From Waddliaceae bacterium (lineage in GTDB: Bacteria; Chlamydiota; Chlamydiia; Chlamydiales; GCA-2709385), in contig PAQS01000024.1 in the NCBI GenBank assembly GCA_002709385.1, positions 1 through 64,000 of the forward strand: a stretch of DNA of 64,000 nucleotides. Direction: 5' to 3'. How positions within the stretch are numbered: the first letter of the stretch is position 1; every line of letters starts with the position of its first letter. This document shows positions 28,294-37,543 of the stretch, one piece after another. Below the pieces are notes generated by a model that worked only from the letters and a program-made list of their open reading frames with translations, searched no databases and was not told the origin of the DNA. The translations under genes and the position numbers were made by a program.

Positions 28294-29847
28294 ATGGCAG
28301 AAGCAACAGAATCGGCAGCGTTAATTATTCGTAATGCAAAACTGAGCGATATTCCTGAAATTTGTCGTTTATCTGAACGTATTTACTCGAAAGCAAATCG
28401 CTACCATCCGCCAGAGTTAAGAGGGCAAATCAATCATTTTCCAGATGGACAATTTGTTGCTGTTCATGAAGGAAAAATTGTTGGGTACTGCGCCTCTATT
28501 ATCGTCCCAGAGCGTAAAGCCATGGCTGCCCATACTTGGGATGGGATAACAGGTGGTGGTTTTTGTACAACTCATAACGCGAAAGGAGATTTTCTATATG
28601 GCGTAGAAGTCTTTGTTGATCCAGATTGTCGTCGAATGAGAATCGGGGAGCGTTTTTATAAAGAACGTCGAACTCTATGTAAATATCTTCGACTTAAAGG
28701 CGTTGTCTTTGCAGGGCGTATGCCTCTTTTACATAGAGAATCAAAACAAGTCACTTCACCAGAAGACTACTTAGAGCAAGTTCTTGATAAGAAAATTCCA
28801 GATCCAGTAATCAATTTCCAACTTCGCCAAGGCTTTGAAGTTCTCGGGATTTTACATAACTATGATGCAGAGGATGGGGCTTCGATGGGGCATGCCATTC
28901 ATATGGTATGGTATAACCCAGAAGTGTCCGCTAGAGAAGCCACAGAAAAGCCTGGAGAGCGTCATTTAGATAATGTTGTTCGTGTAGCTTCGGTTCAGTA
29001 CAAGCAACGACAAATCAACAGCTTTGAAGAGTTTGAAAGTATTATCACTTACTTTGTTGATGTTGTCAGCGAGTATAAAAGTGACTTTGTTCTTTTCCCT
29101 GAAATGTTTACTCTTCAGCTTTTATCTATTGAAGGTAAACGTCTTCCACCAGAACAAGCGATTCTTAAGCTAACAGAATATTCTGACCGTTTGAAAGAGT
29201 TTTTTAAGCAGCTTGCGATTAGAGAAAACGTCAATATTATTGCTGGATCTTATCCTGTTCGTTTAGAAAATGGTCAGGTAAATAATATTAGCTTTGTCTT
29301 TTTGCGTGATGGTAGTGTCTATGAGCAACCAAAAATTCACCCTACACCAGACGAAAAATATTGGTGGAATATTACAGGTGGAGACCATCTTACTCCTATT
29401 GAAACAGACTGCGGTACAATCGGGGTTCTCATTTGTTATGACGCGGAGTTTCCAGAGCTTGCTCGGCATTTAGTAGACCAAGGGGCACATATTCTTTTTG
29501 TGCCGTTTTGTACCGATGAGAGGCAAGGGTACTTAAGAGTACGCTACTGCGCTCATGCAAGAGCTGTAGAAAATCAATGCTACGTTGCTCTTTCTGGAAA
29601 CGTAGGAAATTTACCTCTTGTTACGAATATGGATATTCAGTACGGGCAAAGCTGTATATTGACCCCTTGTGATTTTGTGTTTGCACGAGATGGTATTGCT
29701 GCAGAATGTTCTCCAAACGTAGAACAAGTGATTTTTGCAGATCTTCGATTAGATAACCTTTACGAATCCCGTCAATCAGGTACTGTAGTTAATTTTAGCG
29801 ACCGTCGCCATGATCTATTTAAGGTTGTATGGCATAGAAGAAGCTAA
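28294..29847 (+). CDS. GNAT acetyltransferase fused to carbon-nitrogen hydrolase
   Basis: A 517-residue bifunctional protein. Residues about 9-200 are a GNAT acetyltransferase-like domain (GVEVFVDPDCRRMRIGERFYKE is the acetyl-CoA loop region). Residues about 228-510 are a nitrilase-superfamily amidohydrolase with the complete triad E270 (FPEM), K347 and C381 (LICYDAEFPE). This architecture is a known bacterial fusion whose substrate is not established; acylation followed by amide cleavage of a polyamine- or amino-acid-like molecule is a possibility only. It ends two bases before the stop of the converging YecM-like gene. Confidence 0.9.
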   Translation: MAEATESAALIIRNAKLSDIPEICRLSERIYSKANRYHPPELRGQINHFPDGQFVAVHEGKIVGYCASIIVPERKAMAAHTWDGITGGGFCTTHNAKGDFLYGVEVFVDPDCRRMRIGERFYKERRTLCKYLRLKGVVFAGRMPLLHRESKQVTSPEDYLEQVLDKKIPDPVINFQLRQGFEVLGILHNYDAEDGASMGHAIHMVWYNPEVSAREATEKPGERHLDNVVRVASVQYKQRQINSFEEFESIITYFVDVVSEYKSDFVLFPEMFTLQLLSIEGKRLPPEQAILKLTEYSDRLKEFFKQLAIRENVNIIAGSYPVRLENGQVNNISFVFLRDGSVYEQPKIHPTPDEKYWWNITGGDHLTPIETDCGTIGVLICYDAEFPELARHLVDQGAHILFVPFCTDERQGYLRVRYCAHARAVENQCYVALSGNVGNLPLVTNMDIQYGQSCILTPCDFVFARDGIAAECSPNVEQVIFADLRLDNLYESRQSGTVVNFSDRRHDLFKVVWHRRS

Positions 29848-29848
29848 A

Positions 29849-30370
29849 TTAACCCTGCTCTTTTTCTCTCATCACAATGTCGTGCAAAGATTCTAAATGA
29901 AAGCGCACCATTGTGTTGGGAAAATGGAGAGTTAAATCAGGGTTTTCTACTCGATTTAGGTTTTTTGTATCAAAAACAGTGTTTGGGTATTTTGTTTGGA
30001 AACTATAGAGATCTTCATCAATCACAAATTCCAAATGCTCCCAAGCATTGATTTCTTCTCTACCTGGTTTTGGGGCTGGTAATTCAAAAAGAGTTATTTT
30101 ATGGCCGCGATATAAAATAGGTTCGTGGAAAGTGAAAATGCTAATCATACGTCCACCTACCAGAGCTTCGTGAATTTTCTTGGCTACCGAAGCAAAAGCG
30201 CTTTGTAGCGCTTGATAATCTTCTTCGCTTGCACTGCGGTAGCACAGATGATCGATAAAATAGCGGTCAGTATTAATTCCTTCTTCTTTCAAATGATCAA
30301 AAACATGATCTAAAAAATTTGGAATCTCTTGTATAAGCGATTGGCCGTCAAATGGAACGGAATGAGACAT
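29849..30370 (-). CDS. YecM-like VOC-superfamily protein
   Basis: A 173-residue protein resembling the YecM family, which adopts a vicinal-oxygen-chelate-like fold with possible metal-binding residues. Recognisable segments are IDHLCYRSASEEDY, GHKITLFELPAPKPG and WEHLEFVI, the last giving the His/Glu pattern of the fold. ATG 30370 is chosen because AAGGA stands seven bases before it; the longer frame to 30439 reads into the upstream LysR gene. Only four bases separate it from the LysR stop, so the two form an operon. Confidence 0.75.
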   Translation of the reverse strand: MSHSVPFDGQSLIQEIPNFLDHVFDHLKEEGINTDRYFIDHLCYRSASEEDYQALQSAFASVAKKIHEALVGGRMISIFTFHEPILYRGHKITLFELPAPKPGREEINAWEHLEFVIDEDLYSFQTKYPNTVFDTKNLNRVENPDLTLHFPNTMVRFHLESLHDIVMREKEQG

Positions 30371-30374
30371 ATTT

Positions 30375-31292
30375 TTATCCTTTAGGCTTGGGAGCCTGGT
30401 CAAAAGTAAGTAAATGCTCCCACAGTAATGATTCTGCAATAGAGTGAGAGCTCAGTTGGCGACGTGCGATATCTAAATCTGTGTAAATAGCTTGGCTTTT
30501 AGGTAGAAGCTCTAGTAAAGAGCCAGCTTTTATTTCATTTTTCACAAGATCTCGAGGTAAAACAGCAATGCCAAAGCCTGCGATTAAGATGCTTTTGAGA
30601 CGATCATGGTCAGCTAGAATAAGTGCAGGGCTACGACGCTTTAATGTGGGAAGAAGAGAGGGAGCATTTTTCTTTACCCAAACACTCATGCAAAGAAAAT
30701 TTTCAGTGAAATCAAGCAAATCAGCATCTACAATTTTTCGTAAGTCGTCAAAAGGACCACATCGTTCCCAATAATCTCGGGAAGTGACAACGATGTGCTC
30801 AGCTTTTTGTAGAGATTTAGCTTCAAACAAATGACGATGCTGAAAATTAACAAGTAAACCAAGATCTACCTGATTATCTAACAACATCTCTTCTACTTCA
30901 GGGCTAGTTCCTAACTTTATCGAAATACGTACTTTCTCATGTTTTTTACAAAAGCTAGCAATAGAACGAAAATACGGAGAGCTTGGTGGACAACTCTGCA
31001 AAATACCAATGCGAATATGACCTTCAACAACCCGCTTCCCTGCCAATAAATCACCTACACTCTGATCCAGTTCACGTAAATGCTTTTGCGCCTCATGGAA
31101 AATAACTTCTCCTTCTCGAGTCAAAATAATGCGCTTATTCTGTCTCTGAAAAAGAGTAATCCCAAGCTCTTGCTCCAAAATCTGAATTTGCTGACTGACC
31201 GCAGATTGACTACGATGTAATCGCTGGGCTGCAGCCGTGATACTCGCTTCCTCAGCAACCACAACAAATGTAGCAAGCTTGTTATAATCCAT
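30375..31292 (-). CDS. LysR-family transcriptional regulator
   Basis: A 305-residue regulator with an N-terminal winged helix-turn-helix (LATFVVVAEEASITAAAQRL, SQSAVSQQIQILEQELG) and a C-terminal ligand-binding domain. The start at ATG 31292 leaves a family-typical N-terminus. It is divergent from a quinone-oxidoreductase-type gene across about 100 bases, the usual arrangement for a LysR protein and its target. It shares a transcript with the YecM-like gene. Confidence 0.88.
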   Translation of the reverse strand: MDYNKLATFVVVAEEASITAAAQRLHRSQSAVSQQIQILEQELGITLFQRQNKRIILTREGEVIFHEAQKHLRELDQSVGDLLAGKRVVEGHIRIGILQSCPPSSPYFRSIASFCKKHEKVRISIKLGTSPEVEEMLLDNQVDLGLLVNFQHRHLFEAKSLQKAEHIVVTSRDYWERCGPFDDLRKIVDADLLDFTENFLCMSVWVKKNAPSLLPTLKRRSPALILADHDRLKSILIAGFGIAVLPRDLVKNEIKAGSLLELLPKSQAIYTDLDIARRQLSSHSIAESLLWEHLLTFDQAPKPKG

Positions 31293-31395
31293 AAGAAAAA
31301 CCACTTATTTTACACAAAAAATACACATTTACTTATACATTGAGTTAAGTTAGTATTCAAGTGTTTTCTAAAAATAGCTTTAAAGAGAGAGTGCT

Positions 31396-32349
31396 ATGCG
31401 TTGTTGTTATATCGAAGAATTCGGTGATTTAGATGTATTAAAAATAGGTGAGCAGCCCAAGCCGAAGGTAAAGAGTCACGAGGTTTTGATTCAATTAGAT
31501 TATGCGGCGCTTAATCCTGTAGATTGGAAGATTAGTGGTGGGCACCTAGAAGGTTTATTACCTCATGTATTTCCTATTATTTTAGGTTGGGATGGAGCGG
31601 GTACTGTTGTAGAGCTTGGTTCTGAAGTTAAAAATGTAAAAGTAGGTGATCAAGTTTTTGCCTATATGAGAAAAGATGAAGTACATGATGGAAGTTTTGC
31701 TGAGTATATTGCCGTAGACGCAAAAAATATTGTGATTGTTCCAAAGAGAGTTTCTACAAAAGAAGCCGCTTCTGTTTCTTTGACTGTATTGACAGCTTGG
31801 CAGGCTCTTTTTGAATTTGCCGAATTGAAAAAAGGGCAAAATATTCTGATTCATGCAGGAGCAGGAGGGGTAGGGACCTTTGCGATTCAGCTTGCAAAGT
31901 CAATAGGAGCTCATGTTCTTACTACTGCAAGTGAGAGAAACTTTGATTATGTTACAGAGTTGGGAGCTGATTCTTGCATTGATTATCGAAAAGTAGATTT
32001 TGTAGATGCAGTACGTGAGCAGTGTCCTGATGGTGTAGATGTTGTCTTTGATTTACTGGGGGGAGAAGATTTAGAGCGAAGCTTTGTTTTGTTGAAGAAA
32101 GGTGGAGCAATGGTGAGTATTGTGGAGCCACCTCGAGAAGAACTTGCTGAGCAATATGGAGTAAAAGCTGGTTTTGTTTTTGTTCGTCCTGATGGAGAAC
32201 AGCTACAAAAAGTGGCAGAGATGTTAGAAGATGGCCGCCTGAAACTTCCTGATCTACACGAATTTCCTTTGAGCAAAACGAAAGAGGCGATGGAGATGAG
32301 TTTTCAACGCCACGTTCGTGGAAAAATCGTGATCAAAATTGCAGAATAA
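31396..32349 (+). CDS. NADP-dependent quinone oxidoreductase-like MDR enzyme
   Basis: A 317-residue medium-chain dehydrogenase/reductase of the zinc-independent quinone-reductase branch. ALNPVDWKISGG and GWDGAGTVVELGSEV mark the N-terminal GroES-like domain; the cofactor motif AGAGGVGTFAIQLAKSIG lies at about 155-172. Zinc-ligand cysteines of alcohol dehydrogenases are absent. It probably reduces quinones or enals and may be induced through the divergent LysR gene. GAGAGAG lies just ahead of ATG 31396. Confidence 0.88.
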   Translation: MRCCYIEEFGDLDVLKIGEQPKPKVKSHEVLIQLDYAALNPVDWKISGGHLEGLLPHVFPIILGWDGAGTVVELGSEVKNVKVGDQVFAYMRKDEVHDGSFAEYIAVDAKNIVIVPKRVSTKEAASVSLTVLTAWQALFEFAELKKGQNILIHAGAGGVGTFAIQLAKSIGAHVLTTASERNFDYVTELGADSCIDYRKVDFVDAVREQCPDGVDVVFDLLGGEDLERSFVLLKKGGAMVSIVEPPREELAEQYGVKAGFVFVRPDGEQLQKVAEMLEDGRLKLPDLHEFPLSKTKEAMEMSFQRHVRGKIVIKIAE

Positions 32350-32442
32350 AACCCCAAGAATCTAAAGATTTTTTTGTGTTTTTGCAAGAGACTCGAAGGT
32401 GTAAGACTTTCTTCGTAAGGTAAATTTTTTGCTTTGTCGCAT

Positions 32443-32487
32443 TTAAGCTCCAATGACTACCTAAATAAGGTAGTCATTGGAGCTTAA
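32443..32487. repeat. perfect 20-bp palindrome, five-base loop
   Basis: TTAAGCTCCAATGACTACCT (32443-32462) is followed after AAATA by its exact reverse complement (32468-32487). Just upstream, 32362-32442 looks like a decayed relative of the other intergenic repeat (TTTTTGCAAGAGACTCGAAG, then GCTTTGTCGCATTTAAG). It may terminate the oxidoreductase transcript, although no T-run follows. The rest of 32350-32709 is A+T-rich with no gene seen. Confidence 0.85.
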
Positions 32488-32709
32488 AATGATAGGCTGT
32501 AGATTTAGGCTTTTAGATGCAATAGTACCACGACGTTCTGTGCTCGTAATAAAAGGTCTTGTATCCAAAATTAAAAAATTAATAGAAAAAAGAATAGTAA
32601 ATAAAGAGAGGAGGTACTTGAATAAATTTATTTATTTAAAATTCTATTGATTATTAGCATGTTAAGCTGTTATTCTCCTTGTTTTTGAATTCATAAGATA
32701 TAAAGATTG

Positions 32710-33501
32710 ATGGAATTACTTCGTTTATCAAAATTAATGACCTTAAAAGGAATTTGTTCCCGTCGAGAAGCGGATTCTTACATTGAGAAAGGGCAAGTTC
32801 GTGTCAATGGAGAAGTAATTTCGGTTCTTGGGTCTAAGGTGCCATCGGATGCTCATATTGAGCTGCTTTCTGAGGCTCAAGAGGCACAAGAAAGTAAAGT
32901 AACTATTCTTATGAATAAGCCGCTTGGTTATGTCTCGACTCAAGCTGAGAAGGGCTATCATCCTGCATCTGATTTGATCGTTCCTGATAATCAACAGTGG
33001 GGAAAGTCTGGCTTAAAATGGCAACGTTCTCACATGAAGAAGCTAGCGGTAGCGGGGCGTCTTGATATCGATTCTAAAGGTCTCCTTATCTTTACTCAAG
33101 ATGGCGCTCTTGTTAAGCAGTTGATTGGTCCAGACTGCGGAATGGAAAAAGAGTATGTTGTACGAGTAGAAGGAATGGTAAATGCAAGCGTTCTGCAGCA
33201 ACTACGTTTTGGTTTGCATTTAGATGGAAAAGCACTCAAACCAGCTCAGATTGACGTACTTAGTAAAAATCTTCTTCGTTTTATTTTGACTGAAGGTAAA
33301 AAGCGACAAATCCGTAGAATGTGCGAGCTTGTTGGTTTAAAAGTCGTCAAACTAAAACGCGTTCGGGTTGGTGGAATTCGTTTAGGTGATTTACCAGAAG
33401 GAAAATGGCGCTATCTTGAGTCCCATGAAAGTTTTTCACTTAGTCTTCCGCGAGACAAAAGAGGAAGAAAACCTGCCGCCATGCCAGGAAAAACCTCATA
33501 A
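32710..33501 (+). CDS. RsuA/RluB/RluF-type pseudouridine synthase
   Basis: A 263-residue rRNA pseudouridine synthase. An S4 RNA-binding domain spans about 3-60 ([21 protein letters not shown]). The catalytic core follows, with [19 protein letters not shown] carrying catalytic D119 and a C-terminal [18 protein letters not shown] segment. RluF-like enzymes act on 23S rRNA, but the exact target cannot be read here. ATG 32710 is preferred over the adjoining TTG. The last 91 bases overlap the end of the converging symporter gene. Confidence 0.9.
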   Translation: MELLRLSKLMTLKGICSRREADSYIEKGQVRVNGEVISVLGSKVPSDAHIELLSEAQEAQESKVTILMNKPLGYVSTQAEKGYHPASDLIVPDNQQWGKSGLKWQRSHMKKLAVAGRLDIDSKGLLIFTQDGALVKQLIGPDCGMEKEYVVRVEGMVNASVLQQLRFGLHLDGKALKPAQIDVLSKNLLRFILTEGKKRQIRRMCELVGLKVVKLKRVRVGGIRLGDLPEGKWRYLESHESFSLSLPRDKRGRKPAAMPGKTS

Positions 33502-34829
33502 ATCCATTCGCCGCCACCAATTTGTCGGAAAAGCAACATTGTTCCTAAGCCGCATATGATCATAGCAATGCGGCAATTTTCACTGGGACGTGCTCCCATA
33601 GAATAACTGAGTAAAATTGGTGCGAATGCAGATCCTAAAGCAGCCCAGCTAATCACAACGAGATTAAAAATACTTTCCACTGATCCAATTGCAATAACTA
33701 CAGCTAAGGCAGTAATGAGTGCTGTAATGCATTTTGTTTGAGTGAGTGTGAAGCTTCTTGTATTAAAATCTAGAGTTGCGGCTGCTGTACAAGAAAGAAT
33801 TTGCGAATCAGCTGTAGACATTGTAGCGGCGAATAGTCCCGCTAAAGCAAGGCCAGCTAAAGCGGCAGGTAGTAAATCCATTGCAATCATAGGGAGTGCT
33901 AATTCTGCATCGAATTGTTCTGCTTCAGCTAAAATAACACGAGCACAGAGTCCGACAACGATAGTAAGGCAGTAAAATAGAGTGTACCACGAGTAGTAGT
34001 AGGCACGAATACGTGTCATTTGCTCTACATTTTTCATCGCCATGAAGCGAAGCATGATATGGGGTTGTCCAACTACAGCAATACCTGCTATGAACCAGCC
34101 TACAATAAATAATAAAGCACCGAAATAAGGACCGCCTACATGCCAATAAGGTAAAACACTAAGGAATGTAGGAGAAATTGCTTCGAGTTTTCCTATTGTA
34201 GCTTCTGTTCCTCCTAAATAGCGAATACATGTGAACATGAGAATCACCATAGAAGCAAACATCACAGCTGATTGAGCAACATCTGTCCAAAACGATGCCC
34301 GAATACCACCGGCATAGCTATAAAGAAGTACAATAAATCCCCCTAAAAGAGCCCCCACAGCTTCTGGCCAATCAAAAAGAACGTGCAGGGCTTTACTTCC
34401 AGCCCCTAATTGTGCGGCAGCATAAGTACCTAAAAATATGATGGTGATAAATCCTGTTAATGGACGTAGAAAACGTGATGCTTTTGGACCACAAGCTGCG
34501 ATTACTCCACCGAAGCTGTAGGCTTCATTTTCTTCAGCAAGTGTTCGCATATGTTTATGTACAAAAAAAGAACTCACTAAATCGCCTACAATCCAGCCAA
34601 TCATTAACCAGATGCTTGATAAACCAATATGATAGGTATAGCCAATCATCCCAATAAACATGTAACCACTGTTATTTGTCGAAACAGCAGACAGAGCTAC
34701 AACAGGAGCAGAAACACTCTGACGCGCCATTAAATAGTCACTTGTTGTTCCTTTACTTTTTAGGGTGGAAAGGACCCCGACAATTAAAAAAAGGAAAAGA
34801 AAAAAAAGAAAACTAGAAACAAGAATCAT
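33411..34829 (-). CDS. sodium:solute symporter (SSS family)
   Basis: A 472-residue membrane protein with about 12-13 helices and SSS hallmarks: [20 protein letters not shown] near the start, IGWIVGDL, the Na+-site region [16 protein letters not shown] and [15 protein letters not shown]. Closest in style to PutP-type proline/Na+ symporters, although the substrate is not certain. The C-terminus extends 91 bases into the converging pseudouridine synthase gene, so one of the two tails is unusually long or the overlap is genuine. Confidence 0.88.
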   Translation of the reverse strand: MILVSSFLFFLFLFLIVGVLSTLKSKGTTSDYLMARQSVSAPVVALSAVSTNNSGYMFIGMIGYTYHIGLSSIWLMIGWIVGDLVSSFFVHKHMRTLAEENEAYSFGGVIAACGPKASRFLRPLTGFITIIFLGTYAAAQLGAGSKALHVLFDWPEAVGALLGGFIVLLYSYAGGIRASFWTDVAQSAVMFASMVILMFTCIRYLGGTEATIGKLEAISPTFLSVLPYWHVGGPYFGALLFIVGWFIAGIAVVGQPHIMLRFMAMKNVEQMTRIRAYYYSWYTLFYCLTIVVGLCARVILAEAEQFDAELALPMIAMDLLPAALAGLALAGLFAATMSTADSQILSCTAAATLDFNTRSFTLTQTKCITALITALAVVIAIGSVESIFNLVVISWAALGSAFAPILLSYSMGARPSENCRIAMIICGLGTMLLFRQIGGGEWIYEVFPGMAAGFLPLLSRGRLSEKLSWDSR

Positions 34830-34985
34830 ATTTTTTATTTGGGTGATGAGAGAAGAATAATTTTTGTATATAATTTTTGTTTCGATATGTCAAATAATGG
34901 ATTGATTTGTTTTTTATAGTGTTTTCTCTTTTTTTTATTTCTTTTAGCCGGTAAAACCTTTTCCTAGTGTTGTTTAGGAGGGGTT

Positions 34986-36911
34986 ATGGATAGGTGTTTT
35001 GATTTACGTAATTCGGTTTGTTTGGAAACAAATAGTGCTTATCCAGATTTACATTACTTAGCAATTAATAGATCTTGTGTAAGTGTATTGGAGTCCGCTT
35101 TATTGTATCAAAATCCTAATAAGCAGAATGCTGAAGGAGAAACTCCCTTAGTCACTGCGTGTAAAGCTGGTAATGATTTGGCAGTGCAGGTTTTACTAAA
35201 TGATTCGAGAACGACGCTGAACATTTATGATAGAAAGCATAACTCTGCTTTTTACTATGCTGTTAATCCAAAGTTCAGTGGAGAGAACACTTACCTAGTG
35301 AACCTTTTATTAGGAGATCCTCGTTCTGATAAGTGCTATTTAAATGATTTGGGAAAACAAACGACTTTACATTGGATTGCTCGAACAGGATCTCACCGTT
35401 ATCTTAATGCAATCAAAGATAGAAATATTGCCCCTTTACTTAAGAAGCAAGACATTTTAGGTAATACGCCTATGCATGCAACAATGAACAATTGTGCTAC
35501 TGTTGTTATGGATTATTTTTTGAGCACAGGAGAGGCAGGCCTTAGAATTAAAGAGAATAGTTTTGGTCACACTCCTTTACACCTTGCTTGTGAAAAAAAC
35601 TGTCGCACGGCAATTTCTAAACTCGTTAATAGTGATAGAAACCTTTTATTTATAAGAAATAAAGAAGGGCAAACACCCCTAGAGTTACTACCAAGAGACC
35701 GTTGTTTATGGATTTTAGATTATTTTCCAGGTTTAGATGATGGTTTATGTAACCAGATAGCAGAGGTTTTTGGTATCCATCAATCAAGAACTGAAGATTT
35801 GAGTCGTTGCCATCCAGCAGGATTGATGGCAGCTTTCTTTTCAAAAAAGTATCAAAAGGAAATCCTCCAATCTGTAGATACGGTTTTGTCGTTTAATGAA
35901 GCTGATATGGAAAACCCCATTCAACTTGCTGCTTATATAGCTCCTTGTTTGGAAAAGATTTTGAGAGAGGATTTGCAGGTTTATTTAAAATCCCTTTCTG
36001 CTGGCGCTTTATCTAGTTTAACTCCTTATTTTTCTCTAAAAGCTAGAAATGATATCCAGGCTTTTGTTGTAACAAAACTTCAAAATTATTATGAAGACCT
36101 TCTTATTTCCTGTCCTTATCCTATAGATCCTATTTCAGCTATAAAAAAGCTAGAAAGGCACTTAGAAGAAAGTCATGAGCTTTATGAAGGGATGAATGTA
36201 AGGGAACACTTTCAGGTTTTACTTAAAGAGCTATCCTTACTCAGCTCAGAGATGGAGTGTGTGTATTCATTAATTCCTTTCGTATGTGAAGGAAGGGTAG
36301 AAGCAGAGCAAAAAAAGCTCGCTTTGTTAGTAAAAGAAATGCGTAATGGAATAAAAGAGCTCATGAATAAGCATAATGAGCTTCCATTAAGTGAGAATGA
36401 AGAGTCTGATTCATTTCGAGATGTCTTTGCTTGTCTTGCAGAAATCAATACGAGTTGTGATTTTAGAGATCCAATGTACAAAAAAATCTATGATCTTGGT
36501 TTGTATACAGAAAAAGATTTAGCTGTGATTGGAATAGATATACAAGTACTTTCCCTCATAGGGGATATAATTATAAATTCTAAAGAAGAAGAGCCTCTAA
36601 AAATTAGTGGAAAAAATCGTTTATCAAGATCTTTAGAAAGTGTTTATGATAATTTATTAGGGATTGAATCAGATGAAGCGATTCAATTTATTGATCAATT
36701 ACAGTTATATATAAATAAATTAAACAAATCTAAAGAAGATTTTGAGCTTGAGGATTTTCGAAAACTTGCGTTTCTTATACGAGACGTATTTCAGCTTTTT
36801 CTTAAATTGTATTTAAATCAAGAGGGTTTCATTTGTATTGAAGGAAGCCTTGCAAATTTTATTCAAGAAAATCCAGATGATGATGTCTTTCATCTTGATT
36901 CATCCAAGTGA
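34986..36911 (+). CDS. ankyrin-repeat protein
   Basis: A 641-residue protein. The N-terminal 240 residues contain about six ankyrin-type repeats, the clearest being EGETPLVTACKAGNDLAVQVLL, LGKQTTLHWIARTG, FGHTPLHLACEKNCRTAI and EGQTPLELLPRD. The remaining 400 residues are helical and charged, without a known domain, and may form a coiled-coil or solenoid. No signal peptide is present; such proteins in intracellular bacteria are often type III or IV effectors, which is inference here. AGGAGGGG lies directly before ATG 34986. The 156-base gap upstream is very T-rich and empty. Confidence 0.85.
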   Translation: MDRCFDLRNSVCLETNSAYPDLHYLAINRSCVSVLESALLYQNPNKQNAEGETPLVTACKAGNDLAVQVLLNDSRTTLNIYDRKHNSAFYYAVNPKFSGENTYLVNLLLGDPRSDKCYLNDLGKQTTLHWIARTGSHRYLNAIKDRNIAPLLKKQDILGNTPMHATMNNCATVVMDYFLSTGEAGLRIKENSFGHTPLHLACEKNCRTAISKLVNSDRNLLFIRNKEGQTPLELLPRDRCLWILDYFPGLDDGLCNQIAEVFGIHQSRTEDLSRCHPAGLMAAFFSKKYQKEILQSVDTVLSFNEADMENPIQLAAYIAPCLEKILREDLQVYLKSLSAGALSSLTPYFSLKARNDIQAFVVTKLQNYYEDLLISCPYPIDPISAIKKLERHLEESHELYEGMNVREHFQVLLKELSLLSSEMECVYSLIPFVCEGRVEAEQKKLALLVKEMRNGIKELMNKHNELPLSENEESDSFRDVFACLAEINTSCDFRDPMYKKIYDLGLYTEKDLAVIGIDIQVLSLIGDIIINSKEEEPLKISGKNRLSRSLESVYDNLLGIESDEAIQFIDQLQLYINKLNKSKEDFELEDFRKLAFLIRDVFQLFLKLYLNQEGFICIEGSLANFIQENPDDDVFHLDSSK

Positions 36912-36926
36912 TCAATCAGAACTAGG

Positions 36927-37074
36927 AAACGTAGCGAAGCAAAGAAATGAAGGCGCGGAGAAGGTACAATTCACTAACATAGGTAAATGTCTCACTAAAT
37001 ATTTTCCACTCTCTTCTGCTTTCATATTTCTCCACTGATGTTGCGTTTTAGCTTCTTTGTTTCGCCGCGTTTAA
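36927..37074. repeat. interspersed intergenic repeat, copy 3
   Basis: Directly after the ankyrin gene, the G+C-rich arm AAACGTAGCGAAGCAAAGAA begins at 36927 and continues with ATGAAGGCGCGGAG as in the 59-kb copies. The opposite arm (GCTTCTTTGTTTCGCCGCGT, 37051-37070) closes the element, giving about 148 bp with inverted ends. The interval 37075-37252 shows nothing else of note. Confidence 0.75.
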
Positions 37075-37252
37075 TCTTTGTCTAGAGTTACTGGATAACG
37101 AATTAAGTAGCTTCTAGGAGTTAAATGAAATCTTAGATCTTGTGACAAAGTAATCCTTTACTAAAATACAAACCCACTCTATCTTGCCTTTTTCAGCTTT
37201 TGAGCTGTATTTAAAGTGTATTTTATCATTGATTTTACATAGAGGTATTGGC

Positions 37253-37474
37253 ATGGAAGGAGTAGTTAGAGGGATTGGAGGGGTGTTAGGTGTTGTTGTT
37301 AAAAATTTTTCATTCTTTCAACCTGTTTGTCCTTTTAGACAAGGTAGGGAAAGAGTGTTTAACCCTCATCCACATTTTCCTGAGCCATGTTTTTGGGATA
37401 ATGAGCCTTGGCTAGGCAGAGGATTAGGTCACCATCGGGGGTCAGAAGGATATCATGAAGGAATGAGGGTGTAG
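37253..37474 (+). CDS. possible small protein, glycine-rich N-terminus, His/Pro-rich C-terminus
   Basis: A 73-residue frame whose ATG is preceded by AGAGGT at six bases. The first 20 residues are hydrophobic with Gly spacing (GVVRGIGGVLGVVV), and the rest is rich in Pro, His, Trp and Phe. I know no homologue. The good ribosome site and biased composition favour a real peptide, but the surrounding stretch is repeat-laden, so it may be chance. Confidence 0.4.
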   Translation: MEGVVRGIGGVLGVVVKNFSFFQPVCPFRQGRERVFNPHPHFPEPCFWDNEPWLGRGLGHHRGSEGYHEGMRV

Positions 37475-37491
37475 AGGCCTTCTAAAATACA

Positions 37492-37543
37492 CCTCCAATT
37501 AGTTAATCTGTGCTTCCTGCGCGAATTAGGTAGCTATTGGAGG
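37492..37543. repeat. imperfect palindrome of the second short repeat family
   Basis: CCTCCAATTAGTTAAT (37492) and GAATTAGGTAGCTATTGGAGG (ending 37543) form an imperfect inverted repeat. The right arm is a reverse-oriented relative of the motif at 32443, 38368 and 59074. It overlaps the stop codon of the phosphatase gene and may serve as a terminator between converging genes. Confidence 0.6.
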
